From Paenibacillus lactis (GTDB lineage Bacteria; Bacillota; Bacilli; Paenibacillales; Paenibacillaceae), in contig NZ_JAGGKI010000017.1 of assembly GCF_017873605.1 (NCBI RefSeq), forward strand, positions 1 through 64,000: 64,000 nt of DNA, in the 5' to 3' direction. Each line of letters starts with the position of its first letter. The stretch's first letter is position 1. Shown here piece by piece: positions 1 to 9,800 of this stretch. A program made the position numbers and the translations under genes. Under the pieces are notes generated by a model that made no database searches, was not told where the DNA came from, and saw nothing but the letters and a program-made list of their open reading frames with translations.

Positions 1-68
1 ACGGTTTATTTAATACCATTATACAACATTAACGCGGTGTCGTGTTGAATTAAATTCACAAGAAAATA

Positions 69-121
69 GCTGTCGAGACTTTCTCGACAGCCTGAAGGCA
101 TCCCCAAAGATGGGATGCCTT
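69..121 (-). terminator. Terminator of chromate operon
   Basis: Two hairpins follow the last gene of the minus-strand operon. One has 10-bp arms at 95-104 and 112-121. The second has perfect 10-bp arms at 69-78 and 82-91 and, read on the minus strand, is followed by a U-rich tract. Together they look like an intrinsic terminator. Confidence 0.75.
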
Positions 122-134
122 TCTAGCTGCTCGC

Positions 135-677
135 TCACACCACCTGCGACAGCACCAGTCCGCCGTAAGCGAACGCGGCTACGATGACGATCGCCGGGTG
201 AATCTTGCGGATATTCATCGCCCAGAAGGCGGCGGCCGCGATGCCCAGGGATTGCAGAAGCCCGATGGAGATGACCGAGCTTTTGCCCATCTGCCAGGTC
301 AAGGTCAGCATCATGATCGCGATGACCGGCTGGACGAGAAGCGTCATGCCTTTGACGACCGGGGACGTGCGGTACTTCTGAAGCAGGTTCAGCAGCCAGA
401 TTAAAGCGGCGGCGGACGGGATGACGGTAGCTGCGAGGGCGATCACCATGCCTACCCAGCCGGAGACGCCATAGCCGACGAAAGCGGCGATTTTGGTGGC
501 GATCGGCCCCGGCAGCGCGTTGCCGAGCGCCAGCATATTCGAGAAATCCGGATCGCTCAGCCAACCGTGATGCGTGACGATTTCCTTATACATCAGCGGG
601 ATGGAAGCGGGGCCGCCGCCGTATCCGAGCACGTTGGAGATGAAGAAGCTGATCAATAGCTGAAGCCAGTCTTCCAT
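135..677 (-). CDS. ywrA: Half-size chromate transporter (ChrA family, second half)
   Basis: A 180-residue membrane protein of the short-chain ChrA (CHR, PF02417) family. These proteins work as pairs of half-transporters that export chromate, and they sit in the cytoplasmic membrane. The family signature GYGGGPASIPLM lies near residues 18-30, and NALPGPIATKIAAFVGY is present near 53-69. Five or six hydrophobic segments are visible. The ATG overlaps the stop of the upstream partner gene by one base (TGATG), so the two halves are translationally coupled. The order regulator, first half, second half matches ywrC-ywrB-ywrA of Bacillus subtilis (renamed chrS-chr3N-chr3C). The substrate is inferred from the family; some ChrA homologues may carry other oxyanions. 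Confidence 0.9.
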   Translation of the reverse strand: MEDWLQLLISFFISNVLGYGGGPASIPLMYKEIVTHHGWLSDPDFSNMLALGNALPGPIATKIAAFVGYGVSGWVGMVIALAATVIPSAAALIWLLNLLQKYRTSPVVKGMTLLVQPVIAIMMLTLTWQMGKSSVISIGLLQSLGIAAAAFWAMNIRKIHPAIVIVAAFAYGGLVLSQVV

Positions 678-1276
678 CAGGCCGATCCCTCCTTATCCCC
701 GCGCTGCTTCTTAAGCTTAGCCACGACTTTGAAATGTACGGTACCGTAAGCCAGGAACAGGACGATCACGATGGCGGGGTGAAGCTGGACCGTCTCCAGC
801 AGCAGAAACGAGATCACAAACAGGCCAATGCCGACATAAATGCCAAGTCCCTTGACGGCCTTCTCCCCGAATTCGTAAGCCATCGTGCCCAGCATGACGG
901 CAATGACCGGCGTTACGCCGGCAATCATCCCGGCAACGATTTTGGAGCTGCTGAGAAATGTCACGGCCGAAAGCAGCGCAACCATGGCAATACAGGTTGG
1001 GAAAATGTGGGCGATCACGGCAATGATGGCGCCGAGCACGCCCTTTTCCCGGTAGCCGAGATAGGCTGCCATCTTCGTGGCGATGGGACCGGGGAGCGCA
1101 TTGGCAAGGGCCAGCACTTCGCCGAACTCGTCATCGTTCATCCAGTGATACCGGACGACCGCCTCGTGGCGGATGAGGGGGATGACCGAAGGTCCGCCGC
1201 CATAACCAAGGATTCCGGTTCGGAACATGCCGATGGTCAATTCGATGTAGGGATTGCTGCGGTTGTTAGAGCTCAC
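677..1276 (-). CDS. ywrB: Half-size chromate transporter (ChrA family, first half)
   Basis: About 199 residues, paralogous to the downstream half. It has the same GYGGGPSVIPLI and NALPGPIATKMAAYLGY motifs and hydrophobic segments. I chose the GTG at 1276 as the start. It lies 8-9 bases after an AAAGGA ribosome binding site, whereas the upstream ATG at 1309 has no such site and would add a polar, non-conserved extension. It is the first transporter gene after the Lrp-type regulator and is coupled to the second half by a one-base overlap. The two halves probably insert with opposite topology, as known for paired CHR3 proteins; that is family knowledge and is not visible here. Confidence 0.88.
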   Translation of the reverse strand: MSSNNRSNPYIELTIGMFRTGILGYGGGPSVIPLIRHEAVVRYHWMNDDEFGEVLALANALPGPIATKMAAYLGYREKGVLGAIIAVIAHIFPTCIAMVALLSAVTFLSSSKIVAGMIAGVTPVIAVMLGTMAYEFGEKAVKGLGIYVGIGLFVISFLLLETVQLHPAIVIVLFLAYGTVHFKVVAKLKKQRGDKEGSA

Positions 1277-1315
1277 GATATAAGTCCTTTCTTTCGTAAA
1301 GATAAACACACGGCA

Positions 1316-1798
1316 TCAGAGTCTGATGCCCATCCGGCTTTTATAACGCTTGATGAGGATCTGCGTATCTACGCTCGTAATGCCCGGCAGCGGATACAGC
1401 TTCTCATTTAAAAACATTTCCATCTGTTTATGGTCCGTAAACAGCCCGTGCATATGCAGCTTGCTCGGCCCTGTCATATGGTACAGGCTTGTGACGTGTG
1501 GCTCGTTCTCCAAAGCGTCCGCCACCTGCTGCAGATGCTTCGGCTCAACCTCCACGTTAAAAAAGGCGGATACCGCGATTCCGACCTTCTCCGGATTGAT
1601 TACCGCCGCAAACCGCTCGATCACGCCGCTGTCCATCAGGGCGGTGACCCTTGCCTGCACCGCTACGCGGGACAGCCCGACCTCCTTGCCCAGATCCGTG
1701 TATGAGATTCGGCCGTGCTTGCCGAGGATGGAGATGATTTTGCGGTCCGTTTCGTCGATCGGGAGCGAGGCGTAGGCCCCTTCGGAATGAACATCCAT
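1316..1798 (-). CDS. ywrC: Lrp/AsnC family regulator of chromate genes
   Basis: A 160-residue DNA-binding protein. An N-terminal helix-turn-helix (DRKIISILGKHGRIS, then GLSRVAVQARV, roughly residues 17-60) is followed by an AsnC ligand-binding domain with the usual beta-strand start IGVAVSAFFNVEVEP-like segment. I chose the ATG at 1798 because GGAG sits 9 bases upstream; the longer ORF from 1840 adds a lysine-rich leader without support. Its place at the head of the ChrA pair is that of ywrC (chrS) in Bacillus subtilis, which represses the transporter genes and is relieved by chromate. The same role is inferred here. Confidence 0.88.
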   Translation of the reverse strand: MDVHSEGAYASLPIDETDRKIISILGKHGRISYTDLGKEVGLSRVAVQARVTALMDSGVIERFAAVINPEKVGIAVSAFFNVEVEPKHLQQVADALENEPHVTSLYHMTGPSKLHMHGLFTDHKQMEMFLNEKLYPLPGITSVDTQILIKRYKSRMGIRL

Positions 1799-2123
1799 TG
1801 CGATCAGCTCCTTCTTTTTTTTTATGAATATGTAATGCATAACAGCTTAAATGACAACAAAACGAAATCGAATGTATCATTTTGATTACGATATGTTTAA
1901 ATATATAAGCAATTGATTTCACTTTCAATATTTCTCTTCCGAATTGAAACTTTTTGCCCGCGAATTCAGTCTAAATCTATGAAATATTAAAGATATAAGT
2001 TGCAATTAAGAAAACGATGCAGGCGAGGGAGTAAAATGATTCCGAAGAAGTGGAACGGTCGCCTTTGGTTTCAGATTTCTACCGTAATAAGTTCTATTAA
2101 ATCATGAAATCTGAAACCAACAG

Positions 2124-2150
2124 CGATTGTAGGAACATTTTACGTACTTG
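2124..2150 (+). repeat. 27-bp dispersed repeat, copy 1
   Basis: Identical over 27 bases to the minus strand of 37813-37839. After one extra G in copy 2 the match continues weakly (CCC, then ACATTC a few bases later). Each copy points toward the gene downstream of it: the CapA-like gene here and spo0M at the other locus. The left arm of a larger imperfect palindrome lies at 2031-2043. Confidence 0.85.
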
Positions 2151-2244
2151 CCCTAATATACATTCATTTGTTCAACTTATACAGAATGGCATTCATTGGA
2201 GGGAGATCGTTCTATTAATTGGATGAATTAATAGAATTACCCTT

Positions 2245-2265
2245 TTCTATCAATTTATGATAGAA
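2245..2265 (+). promoter_or_regulatory. Candidate operator/promoter of the CapA-like gene
   Basis: A perfect 8-bp inverted repeat with a 5-base spacer. Its right arm runs into GATAGAAT, a reasonable -10 about 50 bases before the start codon. A repressor site overlapping the promoter is an inference from position and symmetry. Confidence 0.4.
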
Positions 2266-2318
2266 TACTCCGGTGAAGAAATGGCTTCATAGGATTTCAT
2301 AGAAAGGCGGCAGCTTAG

Positions 2319-3398
2319 ATGAAGAAATTAATCGCCCTCATTCTGGTATGCGCAATGCTGCTCCCTTTTTCCATCGTATCCGCCGCGTCGGCTGGCGGGA
2401 CCGGGACGGCCACGAGCAAGACGAGTGCAGCAACCAAGACGAATGCTTCCAAGAACGAGCCGATCGATCTCGTTTTTGTCGGGGATATTTTGCTGGACGG
2501 ATATGTGGGGAACCAGATCGAACGTTACGGGAATCTGTATCCGTTCAAGAAGGTGGCTCCTATTTTGAAAAAAGCGGACATGGCCTTCGCCAACCTTGAA
2601 ACGCCGGTGTCCGTCCGCGGCAAGGCCGCGAACAAAACCTTTGCTTTCCGCTCCAAGCCGGATACGCTGAAAGGCCTCGTATACGCAGGGATCGACGGCG
2701 TAACGCTGGCCAATAACCACATTCTGGACTATGGCCAGCAGGCGATGCTGGACACCATCACCCATCTGAAACGCCAGAAGATCGGGTATACCGGCGCAGG
2801 CCGCAACATCGACGAAGCGTTCAAGCCGTATGTACAGACGGTCAAAGGGAAGAAGATCGCCGTGTTAGGCGTCAGCCGCGTGCTGTCGGACAACTCCTGG
2901 ATCGCCGGCAAGAACCATCCGGGGGCCGCATCCGCTTATACGATGGAGCCGATGCTCAGCCAGATCAAAAAGTCGGCGAAGGCGAATGACTTTACGATCG
3001 TTTATATTCATTGGAACCAGGAATTCGCCGATTACCCTGATGATTACGCCCGGAGCATGGCGAAGAAAATGATTGACGCGGGAGCGGACATCATCGTCGG
3101 TTCGCACAGCCACACGCTCATGGGAATTGAGTATTACAAGAACAAGCCGATTTACTATTCGCTCGGCAATTTTGTCTTCAACCGCTCCACGCGCGGCGGA
3201 GACAAGACGCTCCTGTCCATGATGGTCCATTTTGAAATTCAGGGCTCCAAGATTACGAGCCGGATCACCCCGGTGAAGATTCTCCAGGGCCAGCCGAACC
3301 TGATGGACAAGAAGTACAACAAGGAGATCATCGCGAAGCTGAACAAGCTTTCCTATAATGCGAAGATCGATGCCAACGGCAATGTAACGAAGAAGTAA
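2319..3398 (+). CDS. Secreted CapA-family metallophosphoesterase-like protein
   Basis: A 359-residue protein with a signal peptide (about 1-24, MKKLIALILVCAMLLPF). A low-complexity Thr/Ala/Ser linker runs to about 45. The PGA_cap (CapA, PF09587) domain follows from about 48 to 335. Family landmarks are visible: VFVGDILLDG, ANLETPVS, TLANNHILDYG, YTGAGRN, IHWNQEF, IIVGSHSHTLMG and YSLGNFVFN. They form the calcineurin-like metal site of CapA proteins. CapA of Bacillus belongs to poly-gamma-glutamate synthesis, but no capB or capC is nearby, so this is a stand-alone CapA-type protein of unknown substrate. The start is set by AAAGGCGG 8 bases upstream. It is monocistronic, with its own terminator. 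Confidence 0.85.
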   Translation: MKKLIALILVCAMLLPFSIVSAASAGGTGTATSKTSAATKTNASKNEPIDLVFVGDILLDGYVGNQIERYGNLYPFKKVAPILKKADMAFANLETPVSVRGKAANKTFAFRSKPDTLKGLVYAGIDGVTLANNHILDYGQQAMLDTITHLKRQKIGYTGAGRNIDEAFKPYVQTVKGKKIAVLGVSRVLSDNSWIAGKNHPGAASAYTMEPMLSQIKKSAKANDFTIVYIHWNQEFADYPDDYARSMAKKMIDAGADIIVGSHSHTLMGIEYYKNKPIYYSLGNFVFNRSTRGGDKTLLSMMVHFEIQGSKITSRITPVKILQGQPNLMDKKYNKEIIAKLNKLSYNAKIDANGNVTKK

Positions 3399-3419
3399 CG
3401 AGCCTTGCGCAACTTTAAG

Positions 3420-3456
3420 AACAACCGCAGCCTTTCGTGGCAGCGGTTGTTTTTTT
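3420..3456 (+). terminator. Terminator after the CapA-like gene
   Basis: Stem ACAACCGC (3421-3428) with GCGGTTGT (3443-3450), extended inward by GCC/GGC, and followed by a run of T. Confidence 0.85.
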
Positions 3457-3594
3457 GTGTCTGATCGGATCGTGTAGAGGCAGAGGGGAGCGAAAGGCGT
3501 CGAATGACGGCAACCCGCCCCGACGTAACTCCTTTCCATGATTCTACAATTTACGCGATTACGGCATGAGGGCAGAAATTCCTGCACAAATAAT

Positions 3595-3650
3595 AAAATT
3601 TTATTTTATAAAATATATTGTATTTTGAAATTAAATTTCAATATGATTAG
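3595..3650 (+). promoter_or_regulatory. Promoter with palindromic operator, copy A
   Basis: A sigma-A-like promoter: TTGTAT (3618-3623), 18-base spacer, TATGAT (3642-3647). The spacer contains the perfect palindrome TTGAAATTAAATTTCAA (3625-3641). An AT-rich block (AAAATTTTATTTTATAAAA, 3595-3613) lies just upstream and may be an UP element or a second operator. Almost the same 55 bases recur at 12501-12555 before the other large secreted protein. The TGAAA-N5-TTTCA form resembles sites of RpiR/MurR-type repressors; that assignment is only a guess. Confidence 0.65.
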
Positions 3651-3838
3651 AGAAAGAGGATTCCGCTAGCTTGGCGCAAACGCCTCTTTCAAGTTTTTAA
3701 GAGAGTTAACTTCGGATTTACAGAGAAAGGAGGTGGGCTTAACAAGTCGCCGTTATACTTCCGTATGCAAGCCCGTTATTCGGGCGGCCTTCAAGCATGA
3801 GGAAGCACCCCTACAAGAACGAAGGAGGAATTGATGAT
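3651..3838 (+). other. Long 5' leader with an orphan Shine-Dalgarno sequence
   Basis: About 185 transcribed bases separate the promoter from the start codon. A near-perfect anti-16S match AAAGGAGGTG (3726-3735) has no start codon at a normal distance. The first in-frame ATG (3765) opens only an 11-codon ORF ending at 3800. The 11-mer AGGAGGTGGGC (3728-3738) is repeated in the leader of the other gene of this promoter pair (12607-12617). Small hairpins (GGCG-CAAA-CGCC and GCCCG-TTATT-CGGGC) are present. I could not match it to a known riboswitch. Confidence 0.5.
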
Positions 3839-6800
3839 ATGTTTCGAAGGAAGAAAAGAATATCTTCACTGCTGAGCGGTGTGATGTTCCTTTCCCTGCT
3901 GTTTCCCGCCGGTGCGCTTCAAGCGTCGGAGCCGGCGGCAGCAGCTGCCCCATCCGGCCTTATTGATATGCGGCAAATGGAGATTGGACCGGGCGCTACA
4001 TATACTTGGATGAACATGCATAAGGGGAGCGGGGAGCAGAAGGTTCATATGGTGGAATTCGATCCGGTGCAAGGACAGCTTGAGCTCCAGCCCGGACTAA
4101 CCGACGGCAAGGTATACGGCATGCAGGGCGTGAGCAAAATGGCAGCCGATGCCGACAAGGAAGGCAACCGGGTGATTGCCGCCGTCAACGGGGATTTCTA
4201 CGATATGTCGACGGGCATCCCGCTGGGGTTGTTCATGGGAGACGGAGAGCTTCTGACCGACCCGCCGAACGGCAGGAATGCTTTCGGCATCCGGCAGGAC
4301 GGGACAACCTTGTACGGGAGCCCCAAATTAACGAAGACGGTCCGGATTGGCGGGACCGATACTGGCATAACGTCCATCAACCGTCTGAGAGGGACGGACG
4401 CACTTGTGCTGTATACCGAAAAATTCAACAAGACGACGATGACGAACAGCCTGGGCGATGAGGTTGTTCTGGATATCGTCAGCGGGCGGGCTGCAAGCGG
4501 TGAAACCCTGGTCATGAAGGTCGCATCCGTTCACAAGGACCGGGGGAATTCGCCAATCGGACCGAATCAGGCCGTTCTGTCGGCTTCGGGCCAACAGCGG
4601 GCCAAACTCGCGAATCTTCAGCCCGGCGATGAAGTGACCGCCCGGTTCGAGCTGGAGGACGCCTGGAAGGACGTGACGATGGCCATCGGCGGCACGGTGA
4701 TGCTGGTCAAGGATGGCATCGTGCAGCAGCATGCGGATCCGGCCATTCACCCGAGAACGGTGGTTGGCACGAAGGCGGACGGCTCTGTCGTTCTGTTCGA
4801 AGTGGACGGCCGCCAGCCGGGCTTCAGCGAAGGCGTCAATTACATCCAGCTCGGCGAGATGCTGCAGGAACTTGGCGTTGTTAACGCGCTCAATCTGGAT
4901 GGCGGCGGCTCGGCAACCTTCGTCGCCCGCCTGCCGGGAGAGACCGGACGCAAGGTGCTGAACTCCCCTTCGGACGGCGGAGAACGCAAAACCGCGAACG
5001 GCATTCTGCTCGTGAACAAGGCGCCGGAAGGACAAGCGGAGAAGCTTGTCGTATCGCCGAACCTTGCACGGGTGCTGACGGGATCGTCGGCGGTATTTAC
5101 GGCAGCGGCTGTTGACGCGAACCTTCATCCCGCGGCGATGCCGGGCACGCCAGTATGGCAGGCCGATTCTGCATTCGGGAGTTTCGACGCCAATGGCAGA
5201 TTCACAGCGGGCAGCCAGCCGGGAGAGACGGAAATAGCCGTTCAATCGGGATCGCTGAGGGGCAGTGCGAAGCTGGAAGTCGTTGATCAAATAACGGAGC
5301 TATCCTTCCGGGATGAGGTGATGACCTTCCCGTCCGGCTCCACGAATACATTAACCGTCACGGCCCTCCGTAACGGTCAGGTCATTCAGGCCGACAACAG
5401 CCGCTTTGAGTGGCGCGTCGAAGGCGATATCGGAACCATTGACGGCACCGGCACGTTTACGGCTGCCGATAAACAGAATGTGAGCGGCAAGATCTATGTT
5501 AAATACGGCAGCGTGGAGACCTCCATCGATGTGAACGTCGGGCTCCCGCCGGTTATGCTGGAGGATTTCGAGAATGGCCTTGGCCGGTATAAGGAAAGCG
5601 CGGGCGCGCAGTTTAAGTCGACCCGGGTATCGGTCGAGACGGACGATACCTATGTCCGATCCGGCAGCGGCGCGTTGAAGCTGGAGTATGATTTTACCGG
5701 CATGACGGGGACTTCCGGTGCATATCTGCAGACGAACAGCGCGGCAGACAATATCGAAATTCCGGGCTATCCCGAGAAGATCAGCATGTGGGTGTACGGC
5801 GACGGCAAGGGGCATTGGCTCCGGGCTCAGCTTCGGGACGCTAAGGGAAATATCCCGTTGAATTTTACCGATGAGAGCGACGGCGTGAATTTTGTTGGCT
5901 GGAAGTACCTTGAGGCTGACGTGCCGAAGGGAAGAACGCTTCCGCTCGTCATGGACATGCCTGTCCGTTATATGGAGACCAAGGCGGACAAGAAGGATGC
6001 CGGAGCGATCTACGTGGACGAAATCCGGGCATTGTACGGCCCGGCTAACGACGATATTGAACCGCCGGTTCTCAAGGGCTTCTCGCCTGCCGCCGGCGAA
6101 GAGATCACGAAGAATACGCCAACGATCACGGTATATGCGGAGGATGCGGGCTATGATCCTTCGAAGCATCCGGGAACGACGCTAATCGATCCGGACCGGA
6201 TTCGCTTCTATGTAGACGGCGTGCTTGTGCAGCATACGCTGTATCCGCCGGAAGGAAGAATCCACTATACGCCAAGCGTTCCGCTTGCAGACGGCATCCA
6301 TCAAGCGAAGGTGACCGTCCGCGACCTCTCCGGGAATCAGACGACCAAGGAGTGGCATTTCACGATCAATACAGGCGCAGACGCAGCAAAGATCGTGTAT
6401 GATACGCCGGACACCGTATACTTGGGGAACAGCTATACGCTGGATATCGGCGGCGTCAACACGTCCCGGATCCGCAGCGGACATATCGAGTTCCAGTTTG
6501 ATCCGATGAAGCTGGAGAATGTGCGGCTCATTCGGGGCGACAAACTGGATTCGTCCCAGGTATGGGCGGATATCGATCAAGCGAAAGGAACGGTTAAGGT
6601 GACCTGGAAGGACATCCATACCGCATCCTTAAGCGATGATGATGTGATCGGACGGATTGGGTATGACGTGAAGAAGGATGCGGAAGGTAGTAGCGTGATC
6701 TCGCTGAAATCCGGCGCGCTAACCTTGACGGATACGGGGGATACGGAGTTTACGTTCTTCGGCCTCCCGATCACTTCCAAGATTGCTGCACATTTGGCGC

Positions 6801-9800
6801 TGAACTGGAATGAAGAGGGAGCCGTCGAAGGCTATGAGACGGTATTCCACGTAACCGACGCCCAAGGTGCCGCTGTTCAAGACGTGCAGATTACGGCGGA
6901 CGGCGCGCTGATCGGCACGACGGACACGGCCGGCGAGCTGAGGACAAACGCGTTAACATCGCAGATCAAGACCTATACGGTTCAAGCGGTGAAGGACAAT
7001 CAGTACAGCCCGGCTGTGGCGTTTAAAGTCTCTCCGTTGTCCGGAACCGAGACGCCGACGAACATCAGCGTTGGCATGGGGGCGGATCCGGCATCCTCGC
7101 GGATGTTCAACTGGCATACGCACCCGGCGATCGAGCATACGGTGGTTGAGCTGGTGAAGCAATCCGAATTTACCGGGTTTGATGCGCCGAACGTACAGAC
7201 AGTCAGCGGGACAAACGAGCTGTACCACACGCTCGATCTGGGGACGGTTCGTGTCCATAAGGCCGAAGCCGGCGGCCTGGAGCCCGGAACGGCATATGTA
7301 TATCGCGTTGGGGACGGCCAGGGCCATTACAGTGAACAAGGCTCGTTTGAAACAGCGTCCTTGACGGAAGAATCGACCAAATTCTTGTACTTTGCGGATT
7401 CTCAGGCATCCACCGCGAAGGAATTCGAGCTCTGGGGCCAGACGATTGACAAGGCTGCAGGCGAGCATCCCGATGCGGAATTTATGGTGCATGCCGGGGA
7501 TATGGTCGATAAAGGCTTTTTGGAAGCGCAGTGGAATGACTGGTTCCGGGAGGCGCAGCCGCATTTCCTGAATACGACGCTTGTATCGGCGATCGGGAAC
7601 CATGAAGTGATGGGATCGAAGGAGAACGGCGATTTTCTGGCCCATTTCAACCAGCCGGGCAATGGCTTGGACAGTCTGAAGGGCACGAATTTCTCGTTCG
7701 ATTACAAAAACATTCATTTCATCATGCTGAATAGTGAATATGAGCTGGAAGAGCAGAAGAAGTGGCTTGAGCAGGACCTTGCGGCCAACAACAAGGAGTG
7801 GACGATCGCGATCTTCCACCGCGGCCCTTACGGAAGCATTTATGATTCCGCCGAGGTACGCAATCAATGGGCGCCGGTTCTGGAGAAGTATGAAGTGGAT
7901 CTTGTATTGAACGGGCATGACCATATCTATGTCCGCTCCTATCCGATGAAGAATCTTGCCATTGCACCGGACGGCAGCGGAACGACATACGTTGTGGCCG
8001 GCTCGACCGGGCCGAAGTTTTATTCCCATACCGAACGGGGCTGGCACCGGGTTGTGGATGAAGAGAAAACCCAGATGTACGCCTCCGTGGAAGTGAAGGG
8101 AGATGAATTGCGGTTCGTTACGAAAACGCTCGGCGGCCGCCTCGTCGATGAATTTACGCTCACCAAATCCGGAACGCCGAAGCCGAAGCCGGAAAGCATC
8201 GTCGTATCGCCGAAGCAGCTCAAGCTTGCCGTTGGCGACAGCCGTCAGCTGGCAGCGGAAGTGAAGCCGGACGGCGCAGAAGCTTCGGTTACGTGGTCAG
8301 TGTACAGCGCCGAGCCGCAGCAAGCCGTCAGCGTATCGGCGGACGGAACCGTGACCGCCATCGAGCTTGGCGAGGCCATCGTTCGGGCGACAAGCACCGT
8401 ATCGCCGGAAGTCTTCGCGGATGTGCGGATTATGGTCGGTAAGGAAACGGATGTCTCCCTCGAATCCATCCGTTTCAAAGGCAAGCCGGTGCTGAGGGTT
8501 GGCGACACCGACCAGACCGTGACGGAGGCCGTATATTCGGACGGCAGCCGGATCCCTGTCATCGAGGGCGTGACGTATGAGAGCAGCAAGCCGGAAGTAG
8601 CCTCCATTGATGAACGCGGGACCGTCCGGGCGCTGGCTGAAGGAAGCACGGTGATTTCGGCAACCTACGGAGGCTTCAAGTCGGAGTACGGCTTGAAGGT
8701 CATCCGAACCGGCGGAAATCCGAATCCGAATCCCGATCCTTCGCCGCCGGTGGACCCTCCGGGCAAGCCTCCAGTGTTCCCACCGGTAAAGCCGCCGGTG
8801 ATACCGCCAAAACCGCCGGTTACCCCGCCTCCGGGCAGGATTACTGTAACGGCTGAGGAATTGGCCGACAAGCTGGTAAATGGTCAGGCTGTGTTGACGG
8901 TGAACGGCGAATTCGAGGAGCTGATCCTGCCGGGCAACGCGGCTGAGCTGGTTAAGGAAGGTTCGATCCGGGTTGTGGCTAATCATATGACAATCACGAT
9001 CCCGGGCGAAGTTCTTGCTCAGCTGCGCAGACTTGAGCAAGGGAATGAACCGGACAAGGGCTCCATCAAGCTGAGCAGCGAGAAGCTGAAGGAGTCCGCA
9101 GCCAATCAGCGGATTGCAGATGCTGCCCGAAGAGAAGGGGCACAGCTGAGACAGATTGGAGCTTTGTACGAGCTCGGGTTGGAATGGGTGTCCGCGAACG
9201 GTACGGCCGACAGCTTGAAGGAATTCGACAAGGCAATCATTTTAGAACTACCGCTGCCACCTGGTACCGGTGGAAGCAGAGTCTCCATCTACTATGTTTC
9301 CGACTCTGGAGCACTGGAGTATATTCCGGGGATCTTGAAGGACGGCCGCATGTCGGCACCGATCAAGCACTTCAGCGCATATGGCCTCCTGCAGTACGAG
9401 AAGATGTTTGCCGATGTGCCGTCAACGTTCTGGGCCGAGGAAGCGATTGGAGACTTGGCTGCAAAACAGCTGATCAAAGGCGTTTCCGCGGAACGCTTCG
9501 CCCCGGCCCAGAAGGTAACCCGGGCTGAATTCGCGGCGATGCTGGTCCGGCTCCTGGGCATCCAGGCTGAGGGGCCGGTGCCGTATAGCGATGTCACCCC
9601 CGGCAAGTGGTATGCGGACGCAGTTGCTGCTGCAGCCGATGCAGGCATTGTCTATGGAACGAGCGGCGACCGCTTTGCTCCCGAAGCGCCGATCAAGCGG
9701 CAGGAAATGGCGGCCATGCTCGTTCGTGCCTACGCTTATGCGGTGAAGCAGCCGAATGCAGCGGACGTGACCCGCAGCGGTTTTGCGGATATCGCCGGAT

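Larger units (their letters stand above)
1799..2318. other. Divergent intergenic region with inverted repeats
   Basis: A 520-base AT-rich gap between the divergent regulator and capA-like genes. I see no gene. It holds a perfect 15-bp inverted repeat (2065-2079 and 2106-2120). An outer imperfect inverted pair (2031-2043 and 2132-2143) brackets it. Copy 1 of a 27-bp dispersed repeat is at 2124-2150. A perfect 8-bp inverted repeat (TTCTATCA/TGATAGAA, 2245-2265) overlaps a plausible -10 before the CapA gene. Confidence 0.7.

Noticed and set aside
3655..3800. Riboswitch in the leader of the SLH protein
   Set aside because: There are short hairpins and a GGCGCAAACGCC segment, but the conserved blocks of c-di-GMP or other riboswitches are not present.
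4328..8047. Long minus-strand frames opposite the SLH protein (4328-5290, 5351-6169, 6953-8047)
   Set aside because: They are all antisense shadows of a gene with continuous domain content. None resembles a protein family.
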